Source: an uncultured Eubacterium sp.
GTDB taxonomy: Bacteria > Bacillota > Clostridia > Lachnospirales > Lachnospiraceae
Assembly: GCA_910586225.1 (NCBI GenBank)
Contig: CAJUIL010000022.1
Coordinates: 1 to 64,000 of the forward strand
Reading direction: 5' to 3'
DNA length: 64,000 nt
Positions within the stretch are counted from its first letter, which is position 1. Every line of letters begins with the position of its first letter. A model generated the notes under the pieces. It did no database searches. It saw only the letters and a list, made by a program, of their open reading frames with translations, and was not told the origin of the DNA. The translations under genes and the position numbers were made by a program. Positions 17,465-26,200 of the stretch are shown one piece after another.

Positions 17465-18328
17465 CTAATATTCCAAAAAACCTTCCCCAAGCACTTCTCT
17501 TGCATCTGTAACAATCACAAATGCATGGACGTCGATATTTTTAATATGTTCTTTTAGTATTACTACCTCCTTTTTTGATACAATGCAAAACAGCATATTA
17601 CGCTGCTCCTTCTGATACATCCCGACAGCAGGCAGCAAGGTCGTCCCTCGGTTCATCTGATGCAGCACCGCATCCGCGATCTGCTCATACTGGTCTGAAA
17701 TAATATAGACCGCCTTGGAAAACTTGCCGCCCTCTGTGATCAGATCAGATACCCGCGACGTAATGTAAACGGCAAATACCGCATACAGCGAGGCACGCAC
17801 GCCACAAACATAAATACCAGCCAAAATGATCGCGCCGTCAATAACCTGTAAGATCTGCGCGATGGAATACGACCGCAGCTTCATATGCAGCAGCGTCGCG
17901 ATCAGATCTGTGCCGCCGGTAGCCACCTGCGCGCTCAATACCAGTCCAACCCCTGTCCCCATCAGCACGCCGCCGTATACTGCCGCCAGCAGGAAATCCC
18001 CGCCGGACAAGTCGTATTGCGGAATGACTCCCAGCCAGAAAGACAGCAGCAGCGTAGCAACCAGCGTCCATCCTAAAAATCGCCTGCCCTTTAGCTTTAA
18101 CGCTACCAAAAGCAGCGGGATATCCAATACCAGGTTCGTGATCCAGATTGGTATCCCACCGTCCACCAAATCCGTCGTCAGTCTGCGTACCATGATCCCA
18201 ATACCAGTAAACCCGCCGGTAACCAGTCCGATCGAGTCGTATGCGCTTTTGATTGCAAATGCCATAATTCCCGTTCCTGCCGCAATCAACAGGAAGGAAC
18301 GGATCCTTCGTTTGATCTTCTTATCCAT
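17465..18328 (-). CDS. YitT-family membrane protein (DUF161/DUF2179)
   Basis: 287 residues with five to six membrane spans in the first 190 residues (LITxGFTGIGIMVRR-type motif, GTGVGLVLSAQVATGGTDLIATLL) and a C-terminal cytoplasmic DUF2179 domain (FCIVSKKEVVILKEHIKNIDVHAFVIVTDAREVLGEGF). The family is widespread in Firmicutes and of uncertain function. The start at 18328 has GAGGAAAG before it and overlaps the glycosyltransferase gene by eight bases. Confidence 0.88.
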   Translation of the reverse strand: MDKKIKRRIRSFLLIAAGTGIMAFAIKSAYDSIGLVTGGFTGIGIMVRRLTTDLVDGGIPIWITNLVLDIPLLLVALKLKGRRFLGWTLVATLLLSFWLGVIPQYDLSGGDFLLAAVYGGVLMGTGVGLVLSAQVATGGTDLIATLLHMKLRSYSIAQILQVIDGAIILAGIYVCGVRASLYAVFAVYITSRVSDLITEGGKFSKAVYIISDQYEQIADAVLHQMNRGTTLLPAVGMYQKEQRNMLFCIVSKKEVVILKEHIKNIDVHAFVIVTDAREVLGEGFLEY

Positions 18329-18998
18329 TTCTTTCCTCATAGCTGTGTATTACATTTTTAAAACGCCCTTTATGAATGAGCTGCCGGAACCAGACAATAA
18401 AGGACTGCTTCTTCTCTGTGTTTTGATAATCCGGGCCAAGCGAATACCAGACCCTTGCACTGATCTTAGCCTTTTCCGACAACAAAATAGCATCTTCTTG
18501 CGGAGATGGGAGCACCGACAAAATAATATCCGGTGCCGCAGCATTGATCTCATTGATCATCGTATCATGATCATCCCCACATACCTCTTTGAAATAGCTT
18601 CCCACGACCGACAGCTTTTCATACTTTGTTTTCAAAAATTCCAGAAAAGCTTCCATCTCCTTTTTGTTTTGCGCCACCAGAAAAAAACGACTCTGGCTGC
18701 GGATCCTGCCATTTAAAAACTCCCGCATAAATCCGTGTTCGCGCGCCTCACGCAAACGCTGTGCGGAATAAATGCCCGCCTCTGTCAGAATTTCCCGGTC
18801 GCCGACGACCAACAGATCCGCCTGGCAGATCGCGTCACGCACAACCTGACTGTCCGCCGCCATACTGAGCATCCCGATCGACACGGTACGGATAATATTT
18901 AGCTCCTGATTATCATAAAACGATTCACTCTGCACCATCTCTTCCCGCAGCGTAAAATTGTCTATCTCCATCCCAAGCAGCCGGATTTTTTTTACCAT
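18321..18998 (-). CDS. WecG/TagA/CpsF-family glycosyltransferase
   Basis: 225 residues. It starts KIRLLGMEIDNFTLREEMVQ, a close match to the family start, followed by LLVVGDREILTEAGI and PDIILSVLPSPQEDAILLSEK. Family members transfer N-acetylmannosamine to lipid-linked GlcNAc in teichoic-acid or enterobacterial-antigen synthesis. The usual D-G-hG motif region is altered (LLVVGDREIL), so activity and substrate are uncertain. It overlaps yitT and has GAGGTAG as ribosome site. Confidence 0.75.
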   Translation of the reverse strand: MVKKIRLLGMEIDNFTLREEMVQSESFYDNQELNIIRTVSIGMLSMAADSQVVRDAICQADLLVVGDREILTEAGIYSAQRLREAREHGFMREFLNGRIRSQSRFFLVAQNKKEMEAFLEFLKTKYEKLSVVGSYFKEVCGDDHDTMINEINAAAPDIILSVLPSPQEDAILLSEKAKISARVWYSLGPDYQNTEKKQSFIVWFRQLIHKGRFKNVIHSYEERNG

Positions 18999-19560
18999 AT
19001 GCTACCTCTCTTTTTGTGCTCGTACTCCATTCAGCCAGTAATCAGACTGCAAAGCACACGCAACCATTCATATACTGAATAAGATAAATCAGTAGTATAA
19101 CAAATCGCGCAGATTTTTGCAACCCATAGAAACATGGCCGCAAATTGTATGAAAATTTCGACAGAATCCGCTCTTTTTCGCTATTGGCTTTATGATTCAA
19201 ATGTCAATAGATTTTTCTATCTATTTTCAAAAGCTGCCAACTTTATGAATGCTTCACAAAACATACGTTCCGGATTTACGAAACTATCCACGGACTTTTC
19301 CACATCTAATTTTGTGGATAACGTGTATAACTTTGTGTATAACTCCATTTTTTCGCTTTTTCGACATTTTTTGATGTGGATAACTTTTATTCGACCACCC
19401 GCTTTTTTTGCATTTTTTTGGAAATTACAATTTCTTTTGTCTATTTTGTATATTGTTCGAAACCACGTTCTTATCCACACACGAAAATATTAATACAACA
19501 TTTTTCCATATCCCTAAAAAAGCCCCGCCGCTAAGCCAATTTTTTCCTGAGCTTCAACGC
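18999..19560. other. Non-coding AT-rich region between the glycosyltransferase and the NlpC/P60 gene
   Basis: No credible gene on either strand: the open frames here are low-complexity, lack ribosome sites and cross the DnaA boxes. It carries the upstream region of the glycosyltransferase and the DnaA-box cluster at 19284-19479, with T-rich tracts between boxes. Confidence 0.7.
19284..19479. promoter_or_regulatory. Cluster of DnaA boxes
   Basis: Three exact TTATCCACA boxes: minus at 19313-19321, minus at 19375-19383, plus at 19471-19479. There are also near matches: TTTTCCACA at 19296-19304, TTATACACG (minus, 19322-19330), TTATACACA (minus, 19334-19342) and CTATCCACG at 19284-19292. Seven boxes in 200 bases of AT-rich, gene-free DNA is far above chance. 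No dnaA or dnaN is near and gene orientation does not flip here, so a DnaA-titrating or regulatory site is likelier than oriC. Confidence 0.7.
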
Positions 19561-19603
19561 AAAAAAACAGGAAATTTACCTCTTATCTGAAGTAAATTTC
19601 CTG
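19561..19603 (-). terminator. Terminator of the NlpC/P60 gene
   Basis: Perfect 12-bp stem CAGGAAATTTAC/GTAAATTTCCTG with a 12-base loop, followed on the minus strand by seven T. Confidence 0.9.
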
Positions 19604-19642
19604 CCCTGAAATATGATCATGTATAATTACAAAGAATAACCA

Positions 19643-20947
19643 TTAAAAAATTCTGCGAACCGCAACGACTGGGCGGTAGTTTGCCGGAGAGGTATATTTG
19701 ATGCCGTCTGCCGGATTGCTTGCGTGGATAACGGTATTTCCGCCCGCATAGATCGCAACGTGTCCATCGTAGCATAAAATATCTCCTGGCTGCATACTGT
19801 CATAGCTAACGCCATAGCCAACGCTTCGAAGCGCGCTGGATGAATGCGGCAGGGATCTGCCGAAATGCGCATATACGCTCATAACAAACCCAGAACAATC
19901 CGTACCGCCTGTCAGGCTGGAGCCGCCATACACATACGGATTACCCAAAAACTGGCTGGCATAGTTTACAACTGCTTGTCCAGAACCGCTTGTACTGCTT
20001 GTCTGCGGTGTGCTGCTTGAACTGGAACTTGAAGTGCTTGCCTGCGATGAACTGCTGGAGCTTGTCCCAGTAGACGTACTAGAAGAACTTGTTCCAGCAG
20101 AAGCACTGTTGTCTGCATCTTCCTGTGCTCTGCGCGCAGCTTCCTCTGCTTCTTGTCTTGCCTGCTCGATCGCAAGTCTTGCTTCTTCTTCTGCTTTTGA
20201 TTCTGCATATGTAAACTCACGGGTAATTTCCACATAATCAGAGGAAACAAAGCCTTTGCCCTCATCTACTGCTACCTTTACCCAGCCGTCTTTAAACGCT
20301 TTCATGCTTGCGACTGTCAGCTCTTCACCATCTGGTACGAGTGTAAGTACCTCGGACTTTTGAGAAGCCTTGCTTCTGACCTTTAATGTCGTCGTATTAA
20401 CCTTTGCAATCTGAACCCCAACCGATTTTATCAGATCCTCATCTCCGACAACTACATAATCGCTTTTTACATATCCTGTGACCGAACCGGATTTGATCTT
20501 ATACCAGTCTCCCTTTTTACGGATCACAGTCGCTACCGATTTGCTGTATAATTTACCGAGCAGCTGCGCGTTCTCATCCGGCTTTTTGCGGATATTTACA
20601 TAGTCCTGTACCTGGGCAACCGCCATTTTATCATATTGCACCGTATCCTTTACCGTGCTTTTCTTATCTTCCTTTACTTCCTTTTTCGCCTTGCTTTTGC
20701 CTGCTTCAGCGCTGGATGCTTCTTTTGTATCTTCTGTCCCGGTTGTAATATTTTTCTCTAAATAGCCTGCGACTGCCAATGACACGCCCGCGGATGTCGA
20801 TGAAGTATTTAACTCGCTTCCCGCCATAGCACTTGCATATTTGGTTACTCCTGCTGAAGGTGATGCTAATACATTGTATGCTGGTAATGTTGTAAATAAG
20901 GTTCCTGCCAGACAGCAAGTTGCTATTTTCAGTGGTCTGTTCTTCAT
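19643..20947 (-). CDS. Secreted NlpC/P60 peptidoglycan hydrolase with two SH3 domains
   Basis: 434 residues: signal peptide (about 1-28, ending near LASPS), a Lys/Glu-rich stretch, two bacterial SH3 domains (about 110-166 and 177-240), a short Glu/Ala-rich coiled coil (247-280), a Ser/Thr linker (280-322), and an NlpC/P60 catalytic domain. Cys351 in GGTDCSGF, His396 in YDGHVAIY and His408 in VIHASNP form the cysteine-peptidase site. It probably cuts D-Glu-meso-DAP bonds in wall peptides. A consensus promoter overlaps a WalR-like repeat upstream. GGAGG precedes the ATG. The coiled coil could make it an FtsEX-activated hydrolase, which is inference. Confidence 0.93.
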   Translation of the reverse strand: MKNRPLKIATCCLAGTLFTTLPAYNVLASPSAGVTKYASAMAGSELNTSSTSAGVSLAVAGYLEKNITTGTEDTKEASSAEAGKSKAKKEVKEDKKSTVKDTVQYDKMAVAQVQDYVNIRKKPDENAQLLGKLYSKSVATVIRKKGDWYKIKSGSVTGYVKSDYVVVGDEDLIKSVGVQIAKVNTTTLKVRSKASQKSEVLTLVPDGEELTVASMKAFKDGWVKVAVDEGKGFVSSDYVEITREFTYAESKAEEEARLAIEQARQEAEEAARRAQEDADNSASAGTSSSSTSTGTSSSSSSQASTSSSSSSSTPQTSSTSGSGQAVVNYASQFLGNPYVYGGSSLTGGTDCSGFVMSVYAHFGRSLPHSSSALRSVGYGVSYDSMQPGDILCYDGHVAIYAGGNTVIHASNPADGIKYTSPANYRPVVAVRRIF

Positions 20948-21048
20948 GCCTTCCTCCTGTTTTTATCCCATAATTTATGATTATTGAAAACGCTCTTTTT
21001 TTCAATAATGTATAATCATATACCTACTCTCATCTTCAACCTATATTT

Positions 21049-21065
21049 ATTACAGATTTATTACA
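21049..21065 (-). promoter_or_regulatory. WalR-like direct repeat at the NlpC/P60 transcription start
   Basis: Minus strand TGTAAT-N5-TGTAAT, an exact fit to the WalR (YycF) consensus TGTWAH-N5-TGTWAH known from B. subtilis and S. aureus wall-hydrolase genes. It lies just after the -10 box (21072-21077). Confidence 0.5.
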
Positions 21066-21071
21066 ATATGG

Positions 21072-21100
21072 ATTATAACAGAGCCGTCCCTTTCTGTCAA
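21072..21100 (-). promoter_or_regulatory. Promoter of the NlpC/P60 gene
   Basis: TTGACA (21095-21100) and TATAAT (21072-21077), 17-base spacer, fully consensus. The leader is about 120 bases long. Confidence 0.8.
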
Positions 21101-21195
21101 CTGATAGTTAGCCGATTTATAAGGAGAATTTTGACGTTTTTTATGCAATTTTACAAATCGGGGTCTGAAAGAAATCAGACAAAACGCAATATATC

Positions 21196-21212
21196 TGTAA
21201 TAAATGTGTTAT
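21196..21212 (+). promoter_or_regulatory. Second WalR-like direct repeat
   Basis: Plus strand TGTAAT-N5-TGTTAT, fitting TGTWAH-N5-TGTWAH, 70 bases upstream of the -35 of the YjfB-like gene and about 100 bases upstream of the -35 of the NlpC/P60 gene. Confidence 0.4.
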
Positions 21213-21281
21213 TTCTACAAAATAGGTCTGCGATTTTCTTTTTTTATGTTTATTTTTCAAAAACGGCGTCTAAAACGAGCA

Positions 21282-21310
21282 TTGCTTTTTTTATCTGCCG
21301 CGCGTATAAT
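21282..21310 (+). promoter_or_regulatory. Promoter of the YjfB-like gene
   Basis: TTGCTT (21282-21287) and TATAAT (21305-21310) separated by 17 bases; a normal housekeeping-type promoter rather than a flagellar sigma-28 one. Confidence 0.65.
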
Positions 21311-21379
21311 GGGGATATCACAGCAAGACGGTGTTATTTGTTAGAGCTGTTGAGCATAATAATATGAGGAGGTGGTTCT

Positions 21380-21574
21380 ATGGGAATTGGTTCTATGGCG
21401 GATATCGCCCTTGCCCAGATGCCAAGTATGTCAACAAGCGTTCCAAGCGATATCGCGGTTGCTATGTTAAGCAAGCAGCTTGATATGACACAGGAGATGG
21501 GCGCGGATATGATCAAAGCAATGGAGCAGTCTGTAAATCCTGGCGTGGGCATACATATTGACGCTTACGCATAA
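21380..21574 (+). CDS. YjfB-family putative motility protein
   Basis: 64 residues, starting MGIGSMADIALAQMPSM and ending NPGVGIHIDAYA. Length, the paired alpha-helical middle (AVAMLSKQLDMTQEMGADMIKAM) and the ending match the small YjfB 'motility' family found beside flagellar genes in Firmicutes. The molecular role is unknown. GAGGAGG precedes the ATG. Here it is isolated from other flagellar genes. Confidence 0.75.
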   Translation: MGIGSMADIALAQMPSMSTSVPSDIAVAMLSKQLDMTQEMGADMIKAMEQSVNPGVGIHIDAYA

Positions 21575-21588
21575 GGATGCCTGCATCC

Positions 21589-21641
21589 AAAAATGTACAG
21601 CAAACAGGTCTGCGCTCGCAAGCGCAGACCATAAAGCTGTT
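21589..21641. terminator. Hairpin between the YjfB-like gene and the S1 protein gene
   Basis: GGTCTGCGCT-CGCA-AGCGCAGACC with flanking ACAGC/GCTGT able to lengthen the stem. There is no clear T-run on either side, so termination is probable from position between convergent genes but not certain. Confidence 0.55.
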
Positions 21642-21659
21642 GTACGGCAATACCGCTGC

Positions 21660-22493
21660 CTAAATTTTACGTATCGCGTTTTCTGTAATTTCTATCTTCC
21701 GTTCTTTATATAAATGTCCAACGGCGCGCTTAAACGCGTTTTTGCTCATCTTCATTTCCCGCTTGATCACCTCTGGCGAGGCTTTATCGTTAAACGGCAG
21801 GACGCCGGCATATGCTTCCAGCGCTGCTAACACCGCCTCGGCATCCGTGTCCATCTGGATATGCGCCTTTTCCCGGCGTGTCAGATCCAGCTTGCCATCC
21901 GGCTTCACATTCGTTACCCTTGCCTGAATACAGTCGCCGATCTTTAACGCTGAGCAGTCCTCATGCTTCGGAAGCATCGCGGAATATTTGTCGTCAACCG
22001 CCACAAACGTACCGAAATTATTACTAAATTCATAAATACGCCCAGTTACGGTATCACCCTTTTGATAAGGTGATTCCTGCGAGAGCAGCTCATACAGATC
22101 CTTCATGCTCGCACAAAGCCTGCGGCTTTTGTCAATATAAAGCGTCACCAGCACCTCGTCGCCTGCGCGTACCTCCCTGGTCATTTCTTTAAACGGAAGA
22201 AACAGGTCCTTTTCCAGACCCCAGTCTAAAAACGCCCCGATGTTCCCTACCGAGAGTACCTTTAATGCCGCACAGCGCCCAAGCGTCAGCTTTGGCTCAT
22301 TCGTCGTGGCGATCAGACGGTCTTTGGAATCCTTATACAAAAACACGTTCATCTCATCGCCGACTTTGCATTCTGGCGGCACCTGTTTTTGGGGAAGCAG
22401 TACTCTTGTTTCATCCTGCGGCGCTTCGGCAAGGTATACGCCAAATTCCACTTGCTTGACTACCTGCAGCATTTGGTATTCGCCTAATTTCAT
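21660..22493 (-). CDS. CvfB/YitL-like S1 RNA-binding protein
   Basis: 277 residues with S1-like OB folds in tandem (VLSVGNIGAFLDWGLEKDLFLPFKEM near 83-108; DTVTGRIYEFSNNFGTFVAVDDKYSAMLPKHE near 150-181) and a C-terminal winged-helix-like end (KREMKMSKNAFKRAVGHLYKERKI). This is the CvfB architecture; CvfB affects virulence gene and RNA regulation in S. aureus and S. pneumoniae. Cytoplasmic. GGAGC precedes the ATG. It is followed upstream by the thioesterase with a 12-base gap. Confidence 0.88.
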   Translation of the reverse strand: MKLGEYQMLQVVKQVEFGVYLAEAPQDETRVLLPQKQVPPECKVGDEMNVFLYKDSKDRLIATTNEPKLTLGRCAALKVLSVGNIGAFLDWGLEKDLFLPFKEMTREVRAGDEVLVTLYIDKSRRLCASMKDLYELLSQESPYQKGDTVTGRIYEFSNNFGTFVAVDDKYSAMLPKHEDCSALKIGDCIQARVTNVKPDGKLDLTRREKAHIQMDTDAEAVLAALEAYAGVLPFNDKASPEVIKREMKMSKNAFKRAVGHLYKERKIEITENAIRKI

Positions 22494-22505
22494 AAACAGC
22501 TCCTT

Positions 22506-23243
22506 TCATGATTCGTCAAACTCCAGCAGCGCATACGGCTTTCCATCCGTACCGCCCAGCCGGACAGACCAGCCATCCGGCCGTTTTCTAACAGACGGAT
22601 ACAAAATATCTCCATAGACTGCCGGCTTTTTATATTCCGCGCGGATGCGTACCGGCTGAATCTCCTGTGGAAGCAGCTCTTCGGCCAGCAACACATATTT
22701 GGCGTTGTTCATATGATGGTTCGTATCGATAAAATGACGCGGGATGCGAAACGGCTCCGGCTGCTCTTTTGTAAGTGCCGCCTCAAAATCCTGAATCTTA
22801 CGATCTTTATAATCCATAGCAAGACGCGGCTCAGTTTGATAAGCCGCCGCAACCTCCGGCGCGATACGGGCCGGACGGCCTGTCTTTATATTCATAAATA
22901 CCCAGACTGAGGCAGCGCGCACGATCACATGGTCCTCCGCGTCCGTGATCTGAAAATTACGGTAGCCAAACAAACCGTGGAAATCATAAGGCCAGGTAGC
23001 AATCCGTATCGTTTCTCCAAATACCGGATATCGGTCAAGCTGCGCCTGCCAGCTATTTAACACCCATGCAGTCTGGTGCTTTTGCATATAAGAAAGACCA
23101 ACGCCCAGCTCTTCAGCTTGAAACGTACAGGTGTCCTGCAGATAATCCAAAATGCTGTAAAGCCGCAGCTGCCTGGACGCGCCGCACTCAGAATAGCGGA
23201 TTTTTGTTTCTGTTGTATATACTCCCGTGTTTTGCTTGTCCAT
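22506..23243 (-). CDS. Acyl-ACP thioesterase
   Basis: 245 residues with two hotdog folds of the FatA/FatB-like family: YSECGASRQLRLYSILDYLQDTC near the start, then LNSWQAQLDRYPVFGETIRIATWPYDFHGLFGYRNF. The second half contains DTNHHMNNAKYVLLAEELL, the usual catalytic Asn-His-containing segment. It releases free fatty acids from acyl carrier protein. The start at 23243 follows AAAGAG; an alternative ATG is 18 bases upstream. It comes 19 bases after purL and may share its message. Confidence 0.88.
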   Translation of the reverse strand: MDKQNTGVYTTETKIRYSECGASRQLRLYSILDYLQDTCTFQAEELGVGLSYMQKHQTAWVLNSWQAQLDRYPVFGETIRIATWPYDFHGLFGYRNFQITDAEDHVIVRAASVWVFMNIKTGRPARIAPEVAAAYQTEPRLAMDYKDRKIQDFEAALTKEQPEPFRIPRHFIDTNHHMNNAKYVLLAEELLPQEIQPVRIRAEYKKPAVYGDILYPSVRKRPDGWSVRLGGTDGKPYALLEFDES

Positions 23244-23262
23244 AATACTCTTTCTTTCCAAA

Positions 23263-26200
23263 TTATTTAAAATAATCTACCCCGGACTCAAACAGGCGCA
23301 TATCCTGTTCTCCGTAAATATTGATCGCCACTGACTCTCCGCGCCGTTCGGAATGTGCCATTTTGCCGAATACACGCCCATCTGGGCTTGTAATGCCTTC
23401 GATCGCCTGATAAGATCCATTGACGTTCCATTCACTGTCCATAACCGGGATCCCAGACTCGTTGACATACTGAGTTGCCACCTGTCCGTTCGCAAACAGC
23501 TTGTCCAGCCATTCCTGACTTGCCACAAACCGTCCCTCACCGTGGGAAACCGGATTCGCATAAACACTTCCAAGACCTGCCTGCGCAAGCCACGGGCTTT
23601 TGTTTGATACGACCTTTGTATAGGCCATTTTTGAAATATGCCGTCCGATCGTATTATAGGTAAGCGTTGGAGAATCGGCTTTCAAGCTTGTGATCTCTCC
23701 AACAGGCAGCAGACCAAGCTTGATCAACGCCTGGAAGCCGTTGCAGATGCCGAGCGCCAGACCATCCCGTTCCTGTAACAGACGCATTACGGCTTCCTTT
23801 ACCCGTTCGTTGCGAAATACGTTGGCGAAAAATTTTGCGGAGCCTTCCGGTTCGTCACCCGCGGAAAATCCGCCTGGGAACATTAGGATCTGCGACTGTC
23901 CGATCGCCTGCTCAAATACTTCTACCGATCCGCGGATATCAGCGCCGTCCAGATTTTTAAATACTTTAACAATCACCTGCGCACCTGCGCGTTCAAATGC
24001 CTGTGCAGAATCGTATTCGCAGTTTGTCCCCGGAAATACCGGGATAAAAACAGTCGGCCTTGCCGTCTTATGCCTGCATACGTAAATCTGGTCCGCATGA
24101 TAAAGATCTGTCCGGACTTCTGTGTCCGCCTGCTCTGCAATCGTTGGAAATACTTTTTCCAGCGTTCCCGTCCACGCTTTGACCGCTTCATCAACCATAA
24201 GCGCCGTGTCTCCATAATGGAACGCCGCCTCTTTGCTGACCTCTCCGATCACGGCAAAATCTTCCTCAAGTCCCGCCTGCTGCATTGCCGCGCGTATATC
24301 CTCTACATACTCCGGCGCAGCTTCCACGACCAGGCTGCCAAAGCCTGACGCAAACAGCTGCTCTGACGATACCGCAGATGGGTAAAGCGTCACGCCGAGC
24401 TTGTTGCCAAATGCCATTTTGCTGACTGCCGCTGCGATCCCCTTGCTGTCCAGTGCATAGGCAGAAGCGATTTTATGCTGCTGGATCAGGCTGTGCACCG
24501 TATGATACAATGCCTTCACCTGCTCATAATCCGGCAGGTCGTATGCGTCTGTACGGATGGAGAGCCGGATCAGCTGATTGCCCGCCGCCTTTAATTCCGG
24601 TGTCAGAATATCCTGCTGCTTGGCCACATCGACAGCAAACGACACGAGCGTCGGCGGTACATCGATCTCGTTAAATGTACCGGACATGGAGTCCTTGCCC
24701 CCGATCGACGGCAGGCCAAATCCAATCTGCGCCGCATAGGCTCCAAGAAGCGCTGCAAACGGCTGGCTCCAGCGGGACGGCTCGCTGCTCATCCTGCGGA
24801 AATATTCCTGGAATGTAAACCGCACCTTGCTGTAATCTCCGCCTGCCGCAACAATCCTTGACAAGGATTCCAGTACCGCGTAAACTGCACCATGATACGG
24901 CGACCATCTGGACAGATACGGGTCAAAGCCATAAGCCATCATCGTAACGGTATCCGTCTTTCCTTTTAATACCGGAAGCTTTGCAACCATTGCCTGCGTC
25001 TCGGTCAGCTGGTAACGCCCGCCGTAAGGCATCAGAACACTCCCCGCTCCGATCGAGCCGTCAAACATTTCCACCAGTCCCTTTTGCGAGCAGGCATTTA
25101 AATCCCGCAGCGTATCCAGCCATGCTCCCTTTACATCACCGACAGTGAGCCGTTCCCGTACCTTTGCAAGCGCCGGGCTGCGGAAGAAGTTTTCCTCCTG
25201 CACCGGAAGCTCCACCGCTACACTGGCCTCCTGATGCGCACCATTTGTATTTAAAAACGCCCTGGAAATATTTACGATCTCCTTGCCTCTCCAAATAAGC
25301 ACAAGCCGCGGCTCTTCGGTCACAACCGCCACTGGAACCGCCTCCAGGTTCTCTTCTTTTGCATAAGCAAGAAACTGTTCGACATCCTGCGGCGCAATTA
25401 CACACGCCATACGCTCCTGGGACTCAGAAATGGCGATTTCCGTCCCATCCAGCCCTGCATATTTTTTCGGCACCTTGTCCAACTCGATCCGCAGGCCGTC
25501 CGCAAGCTCTCCAATCGCAACGGACACGCCCCCGGCGCCAAAATCGTTGCATTTTTTAATGATATGCGATACTTCAGGCCTGCGGAACAAGCGCTGCAGC
25601 TTACGCTCTGTCGGTGCGTTTCCTTTTTGCACTTCAGCGCCGCACGTATCGATGGATTGTGTCGTATGCGCCTTGGACGAACCTGTCGCGCCGCCGCAGC
25701 CATCTCGTCCAGTACGCCCGCCCAGCAGGATAATCATATCTCCCGGATCGGAGGTCAGACGTTGTACGGCTGATCTTGGCGCCGCTCCCATAACCGCACC
25801 GATCTCCATACGCTTCGCTACATAATCCGGGTGATAGATTTCCTTGACATACCCAGTCGAAAGCCCAATCTGATTTCCATAGGAAGAATAGCCCTTTGCC
25901 GCGCCCCGCGTCAGGTTTTTCTGCGGCAGCTTGCCTTCCAGCGTCTCGCTAACAGAAAGCGTCGGGTCCGCCGCACCTGTCACGCGCATTGCCTGATAGA
26001 CATACGTCCGCCCAGACAGCGGGTCGCGGATCGCACCGCCAAGGCACGTCGCCGCGCCGCCGAATGGCTCGATCTCAGTCGGGTGGTTATGCGTTTCATT
26101 TTTAAAATTAACAAGCCATTCCTCCGTCCTTCCGTCGATTTCCACTGGGACAACGATCGAACAGGCATTGATCTCATCCGATTCCTCCTGGTCATTTAGC

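Larger units (their letters stand above)
20948..21379. other. Divergent intergenic region between the NlpC/P60 and YjfB-like genes
   Basis: About 430 bases without a gene. It holds two consensus promoters pointing outward, two TGTWAH-N5-TGTWAH repeats, and in the NlpC/P60 leader a 10-bp hairpin TTATTGAAAA/TTTTCAATAA at about 20979-21006. Confidence 0.7.

Noticed and set aside
19284..19479. Chromosomal origin oriC
   Set aside because: No dnaA, dnaN or rpmH close by, and gene orientation stays mostly leftward on both sides; a titration or regulatory site is simpler.
19134..19493. Open frames of 119 residues (plus) and 87 residues (minus, 19217-19480) in the DnaA-box region
   Set aside because: No ribosome site, low-complexity Phe/Asn-rich products, no family resemblance, and both frames run through the DnaA boxes.
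20948..21100. Cyclic-di-AMP (ydaO-type) riboswitch before the wall hydrolase
   Set aside because: The leader is about 120 bases of AT-rich sequence without the conserved ydaO core.
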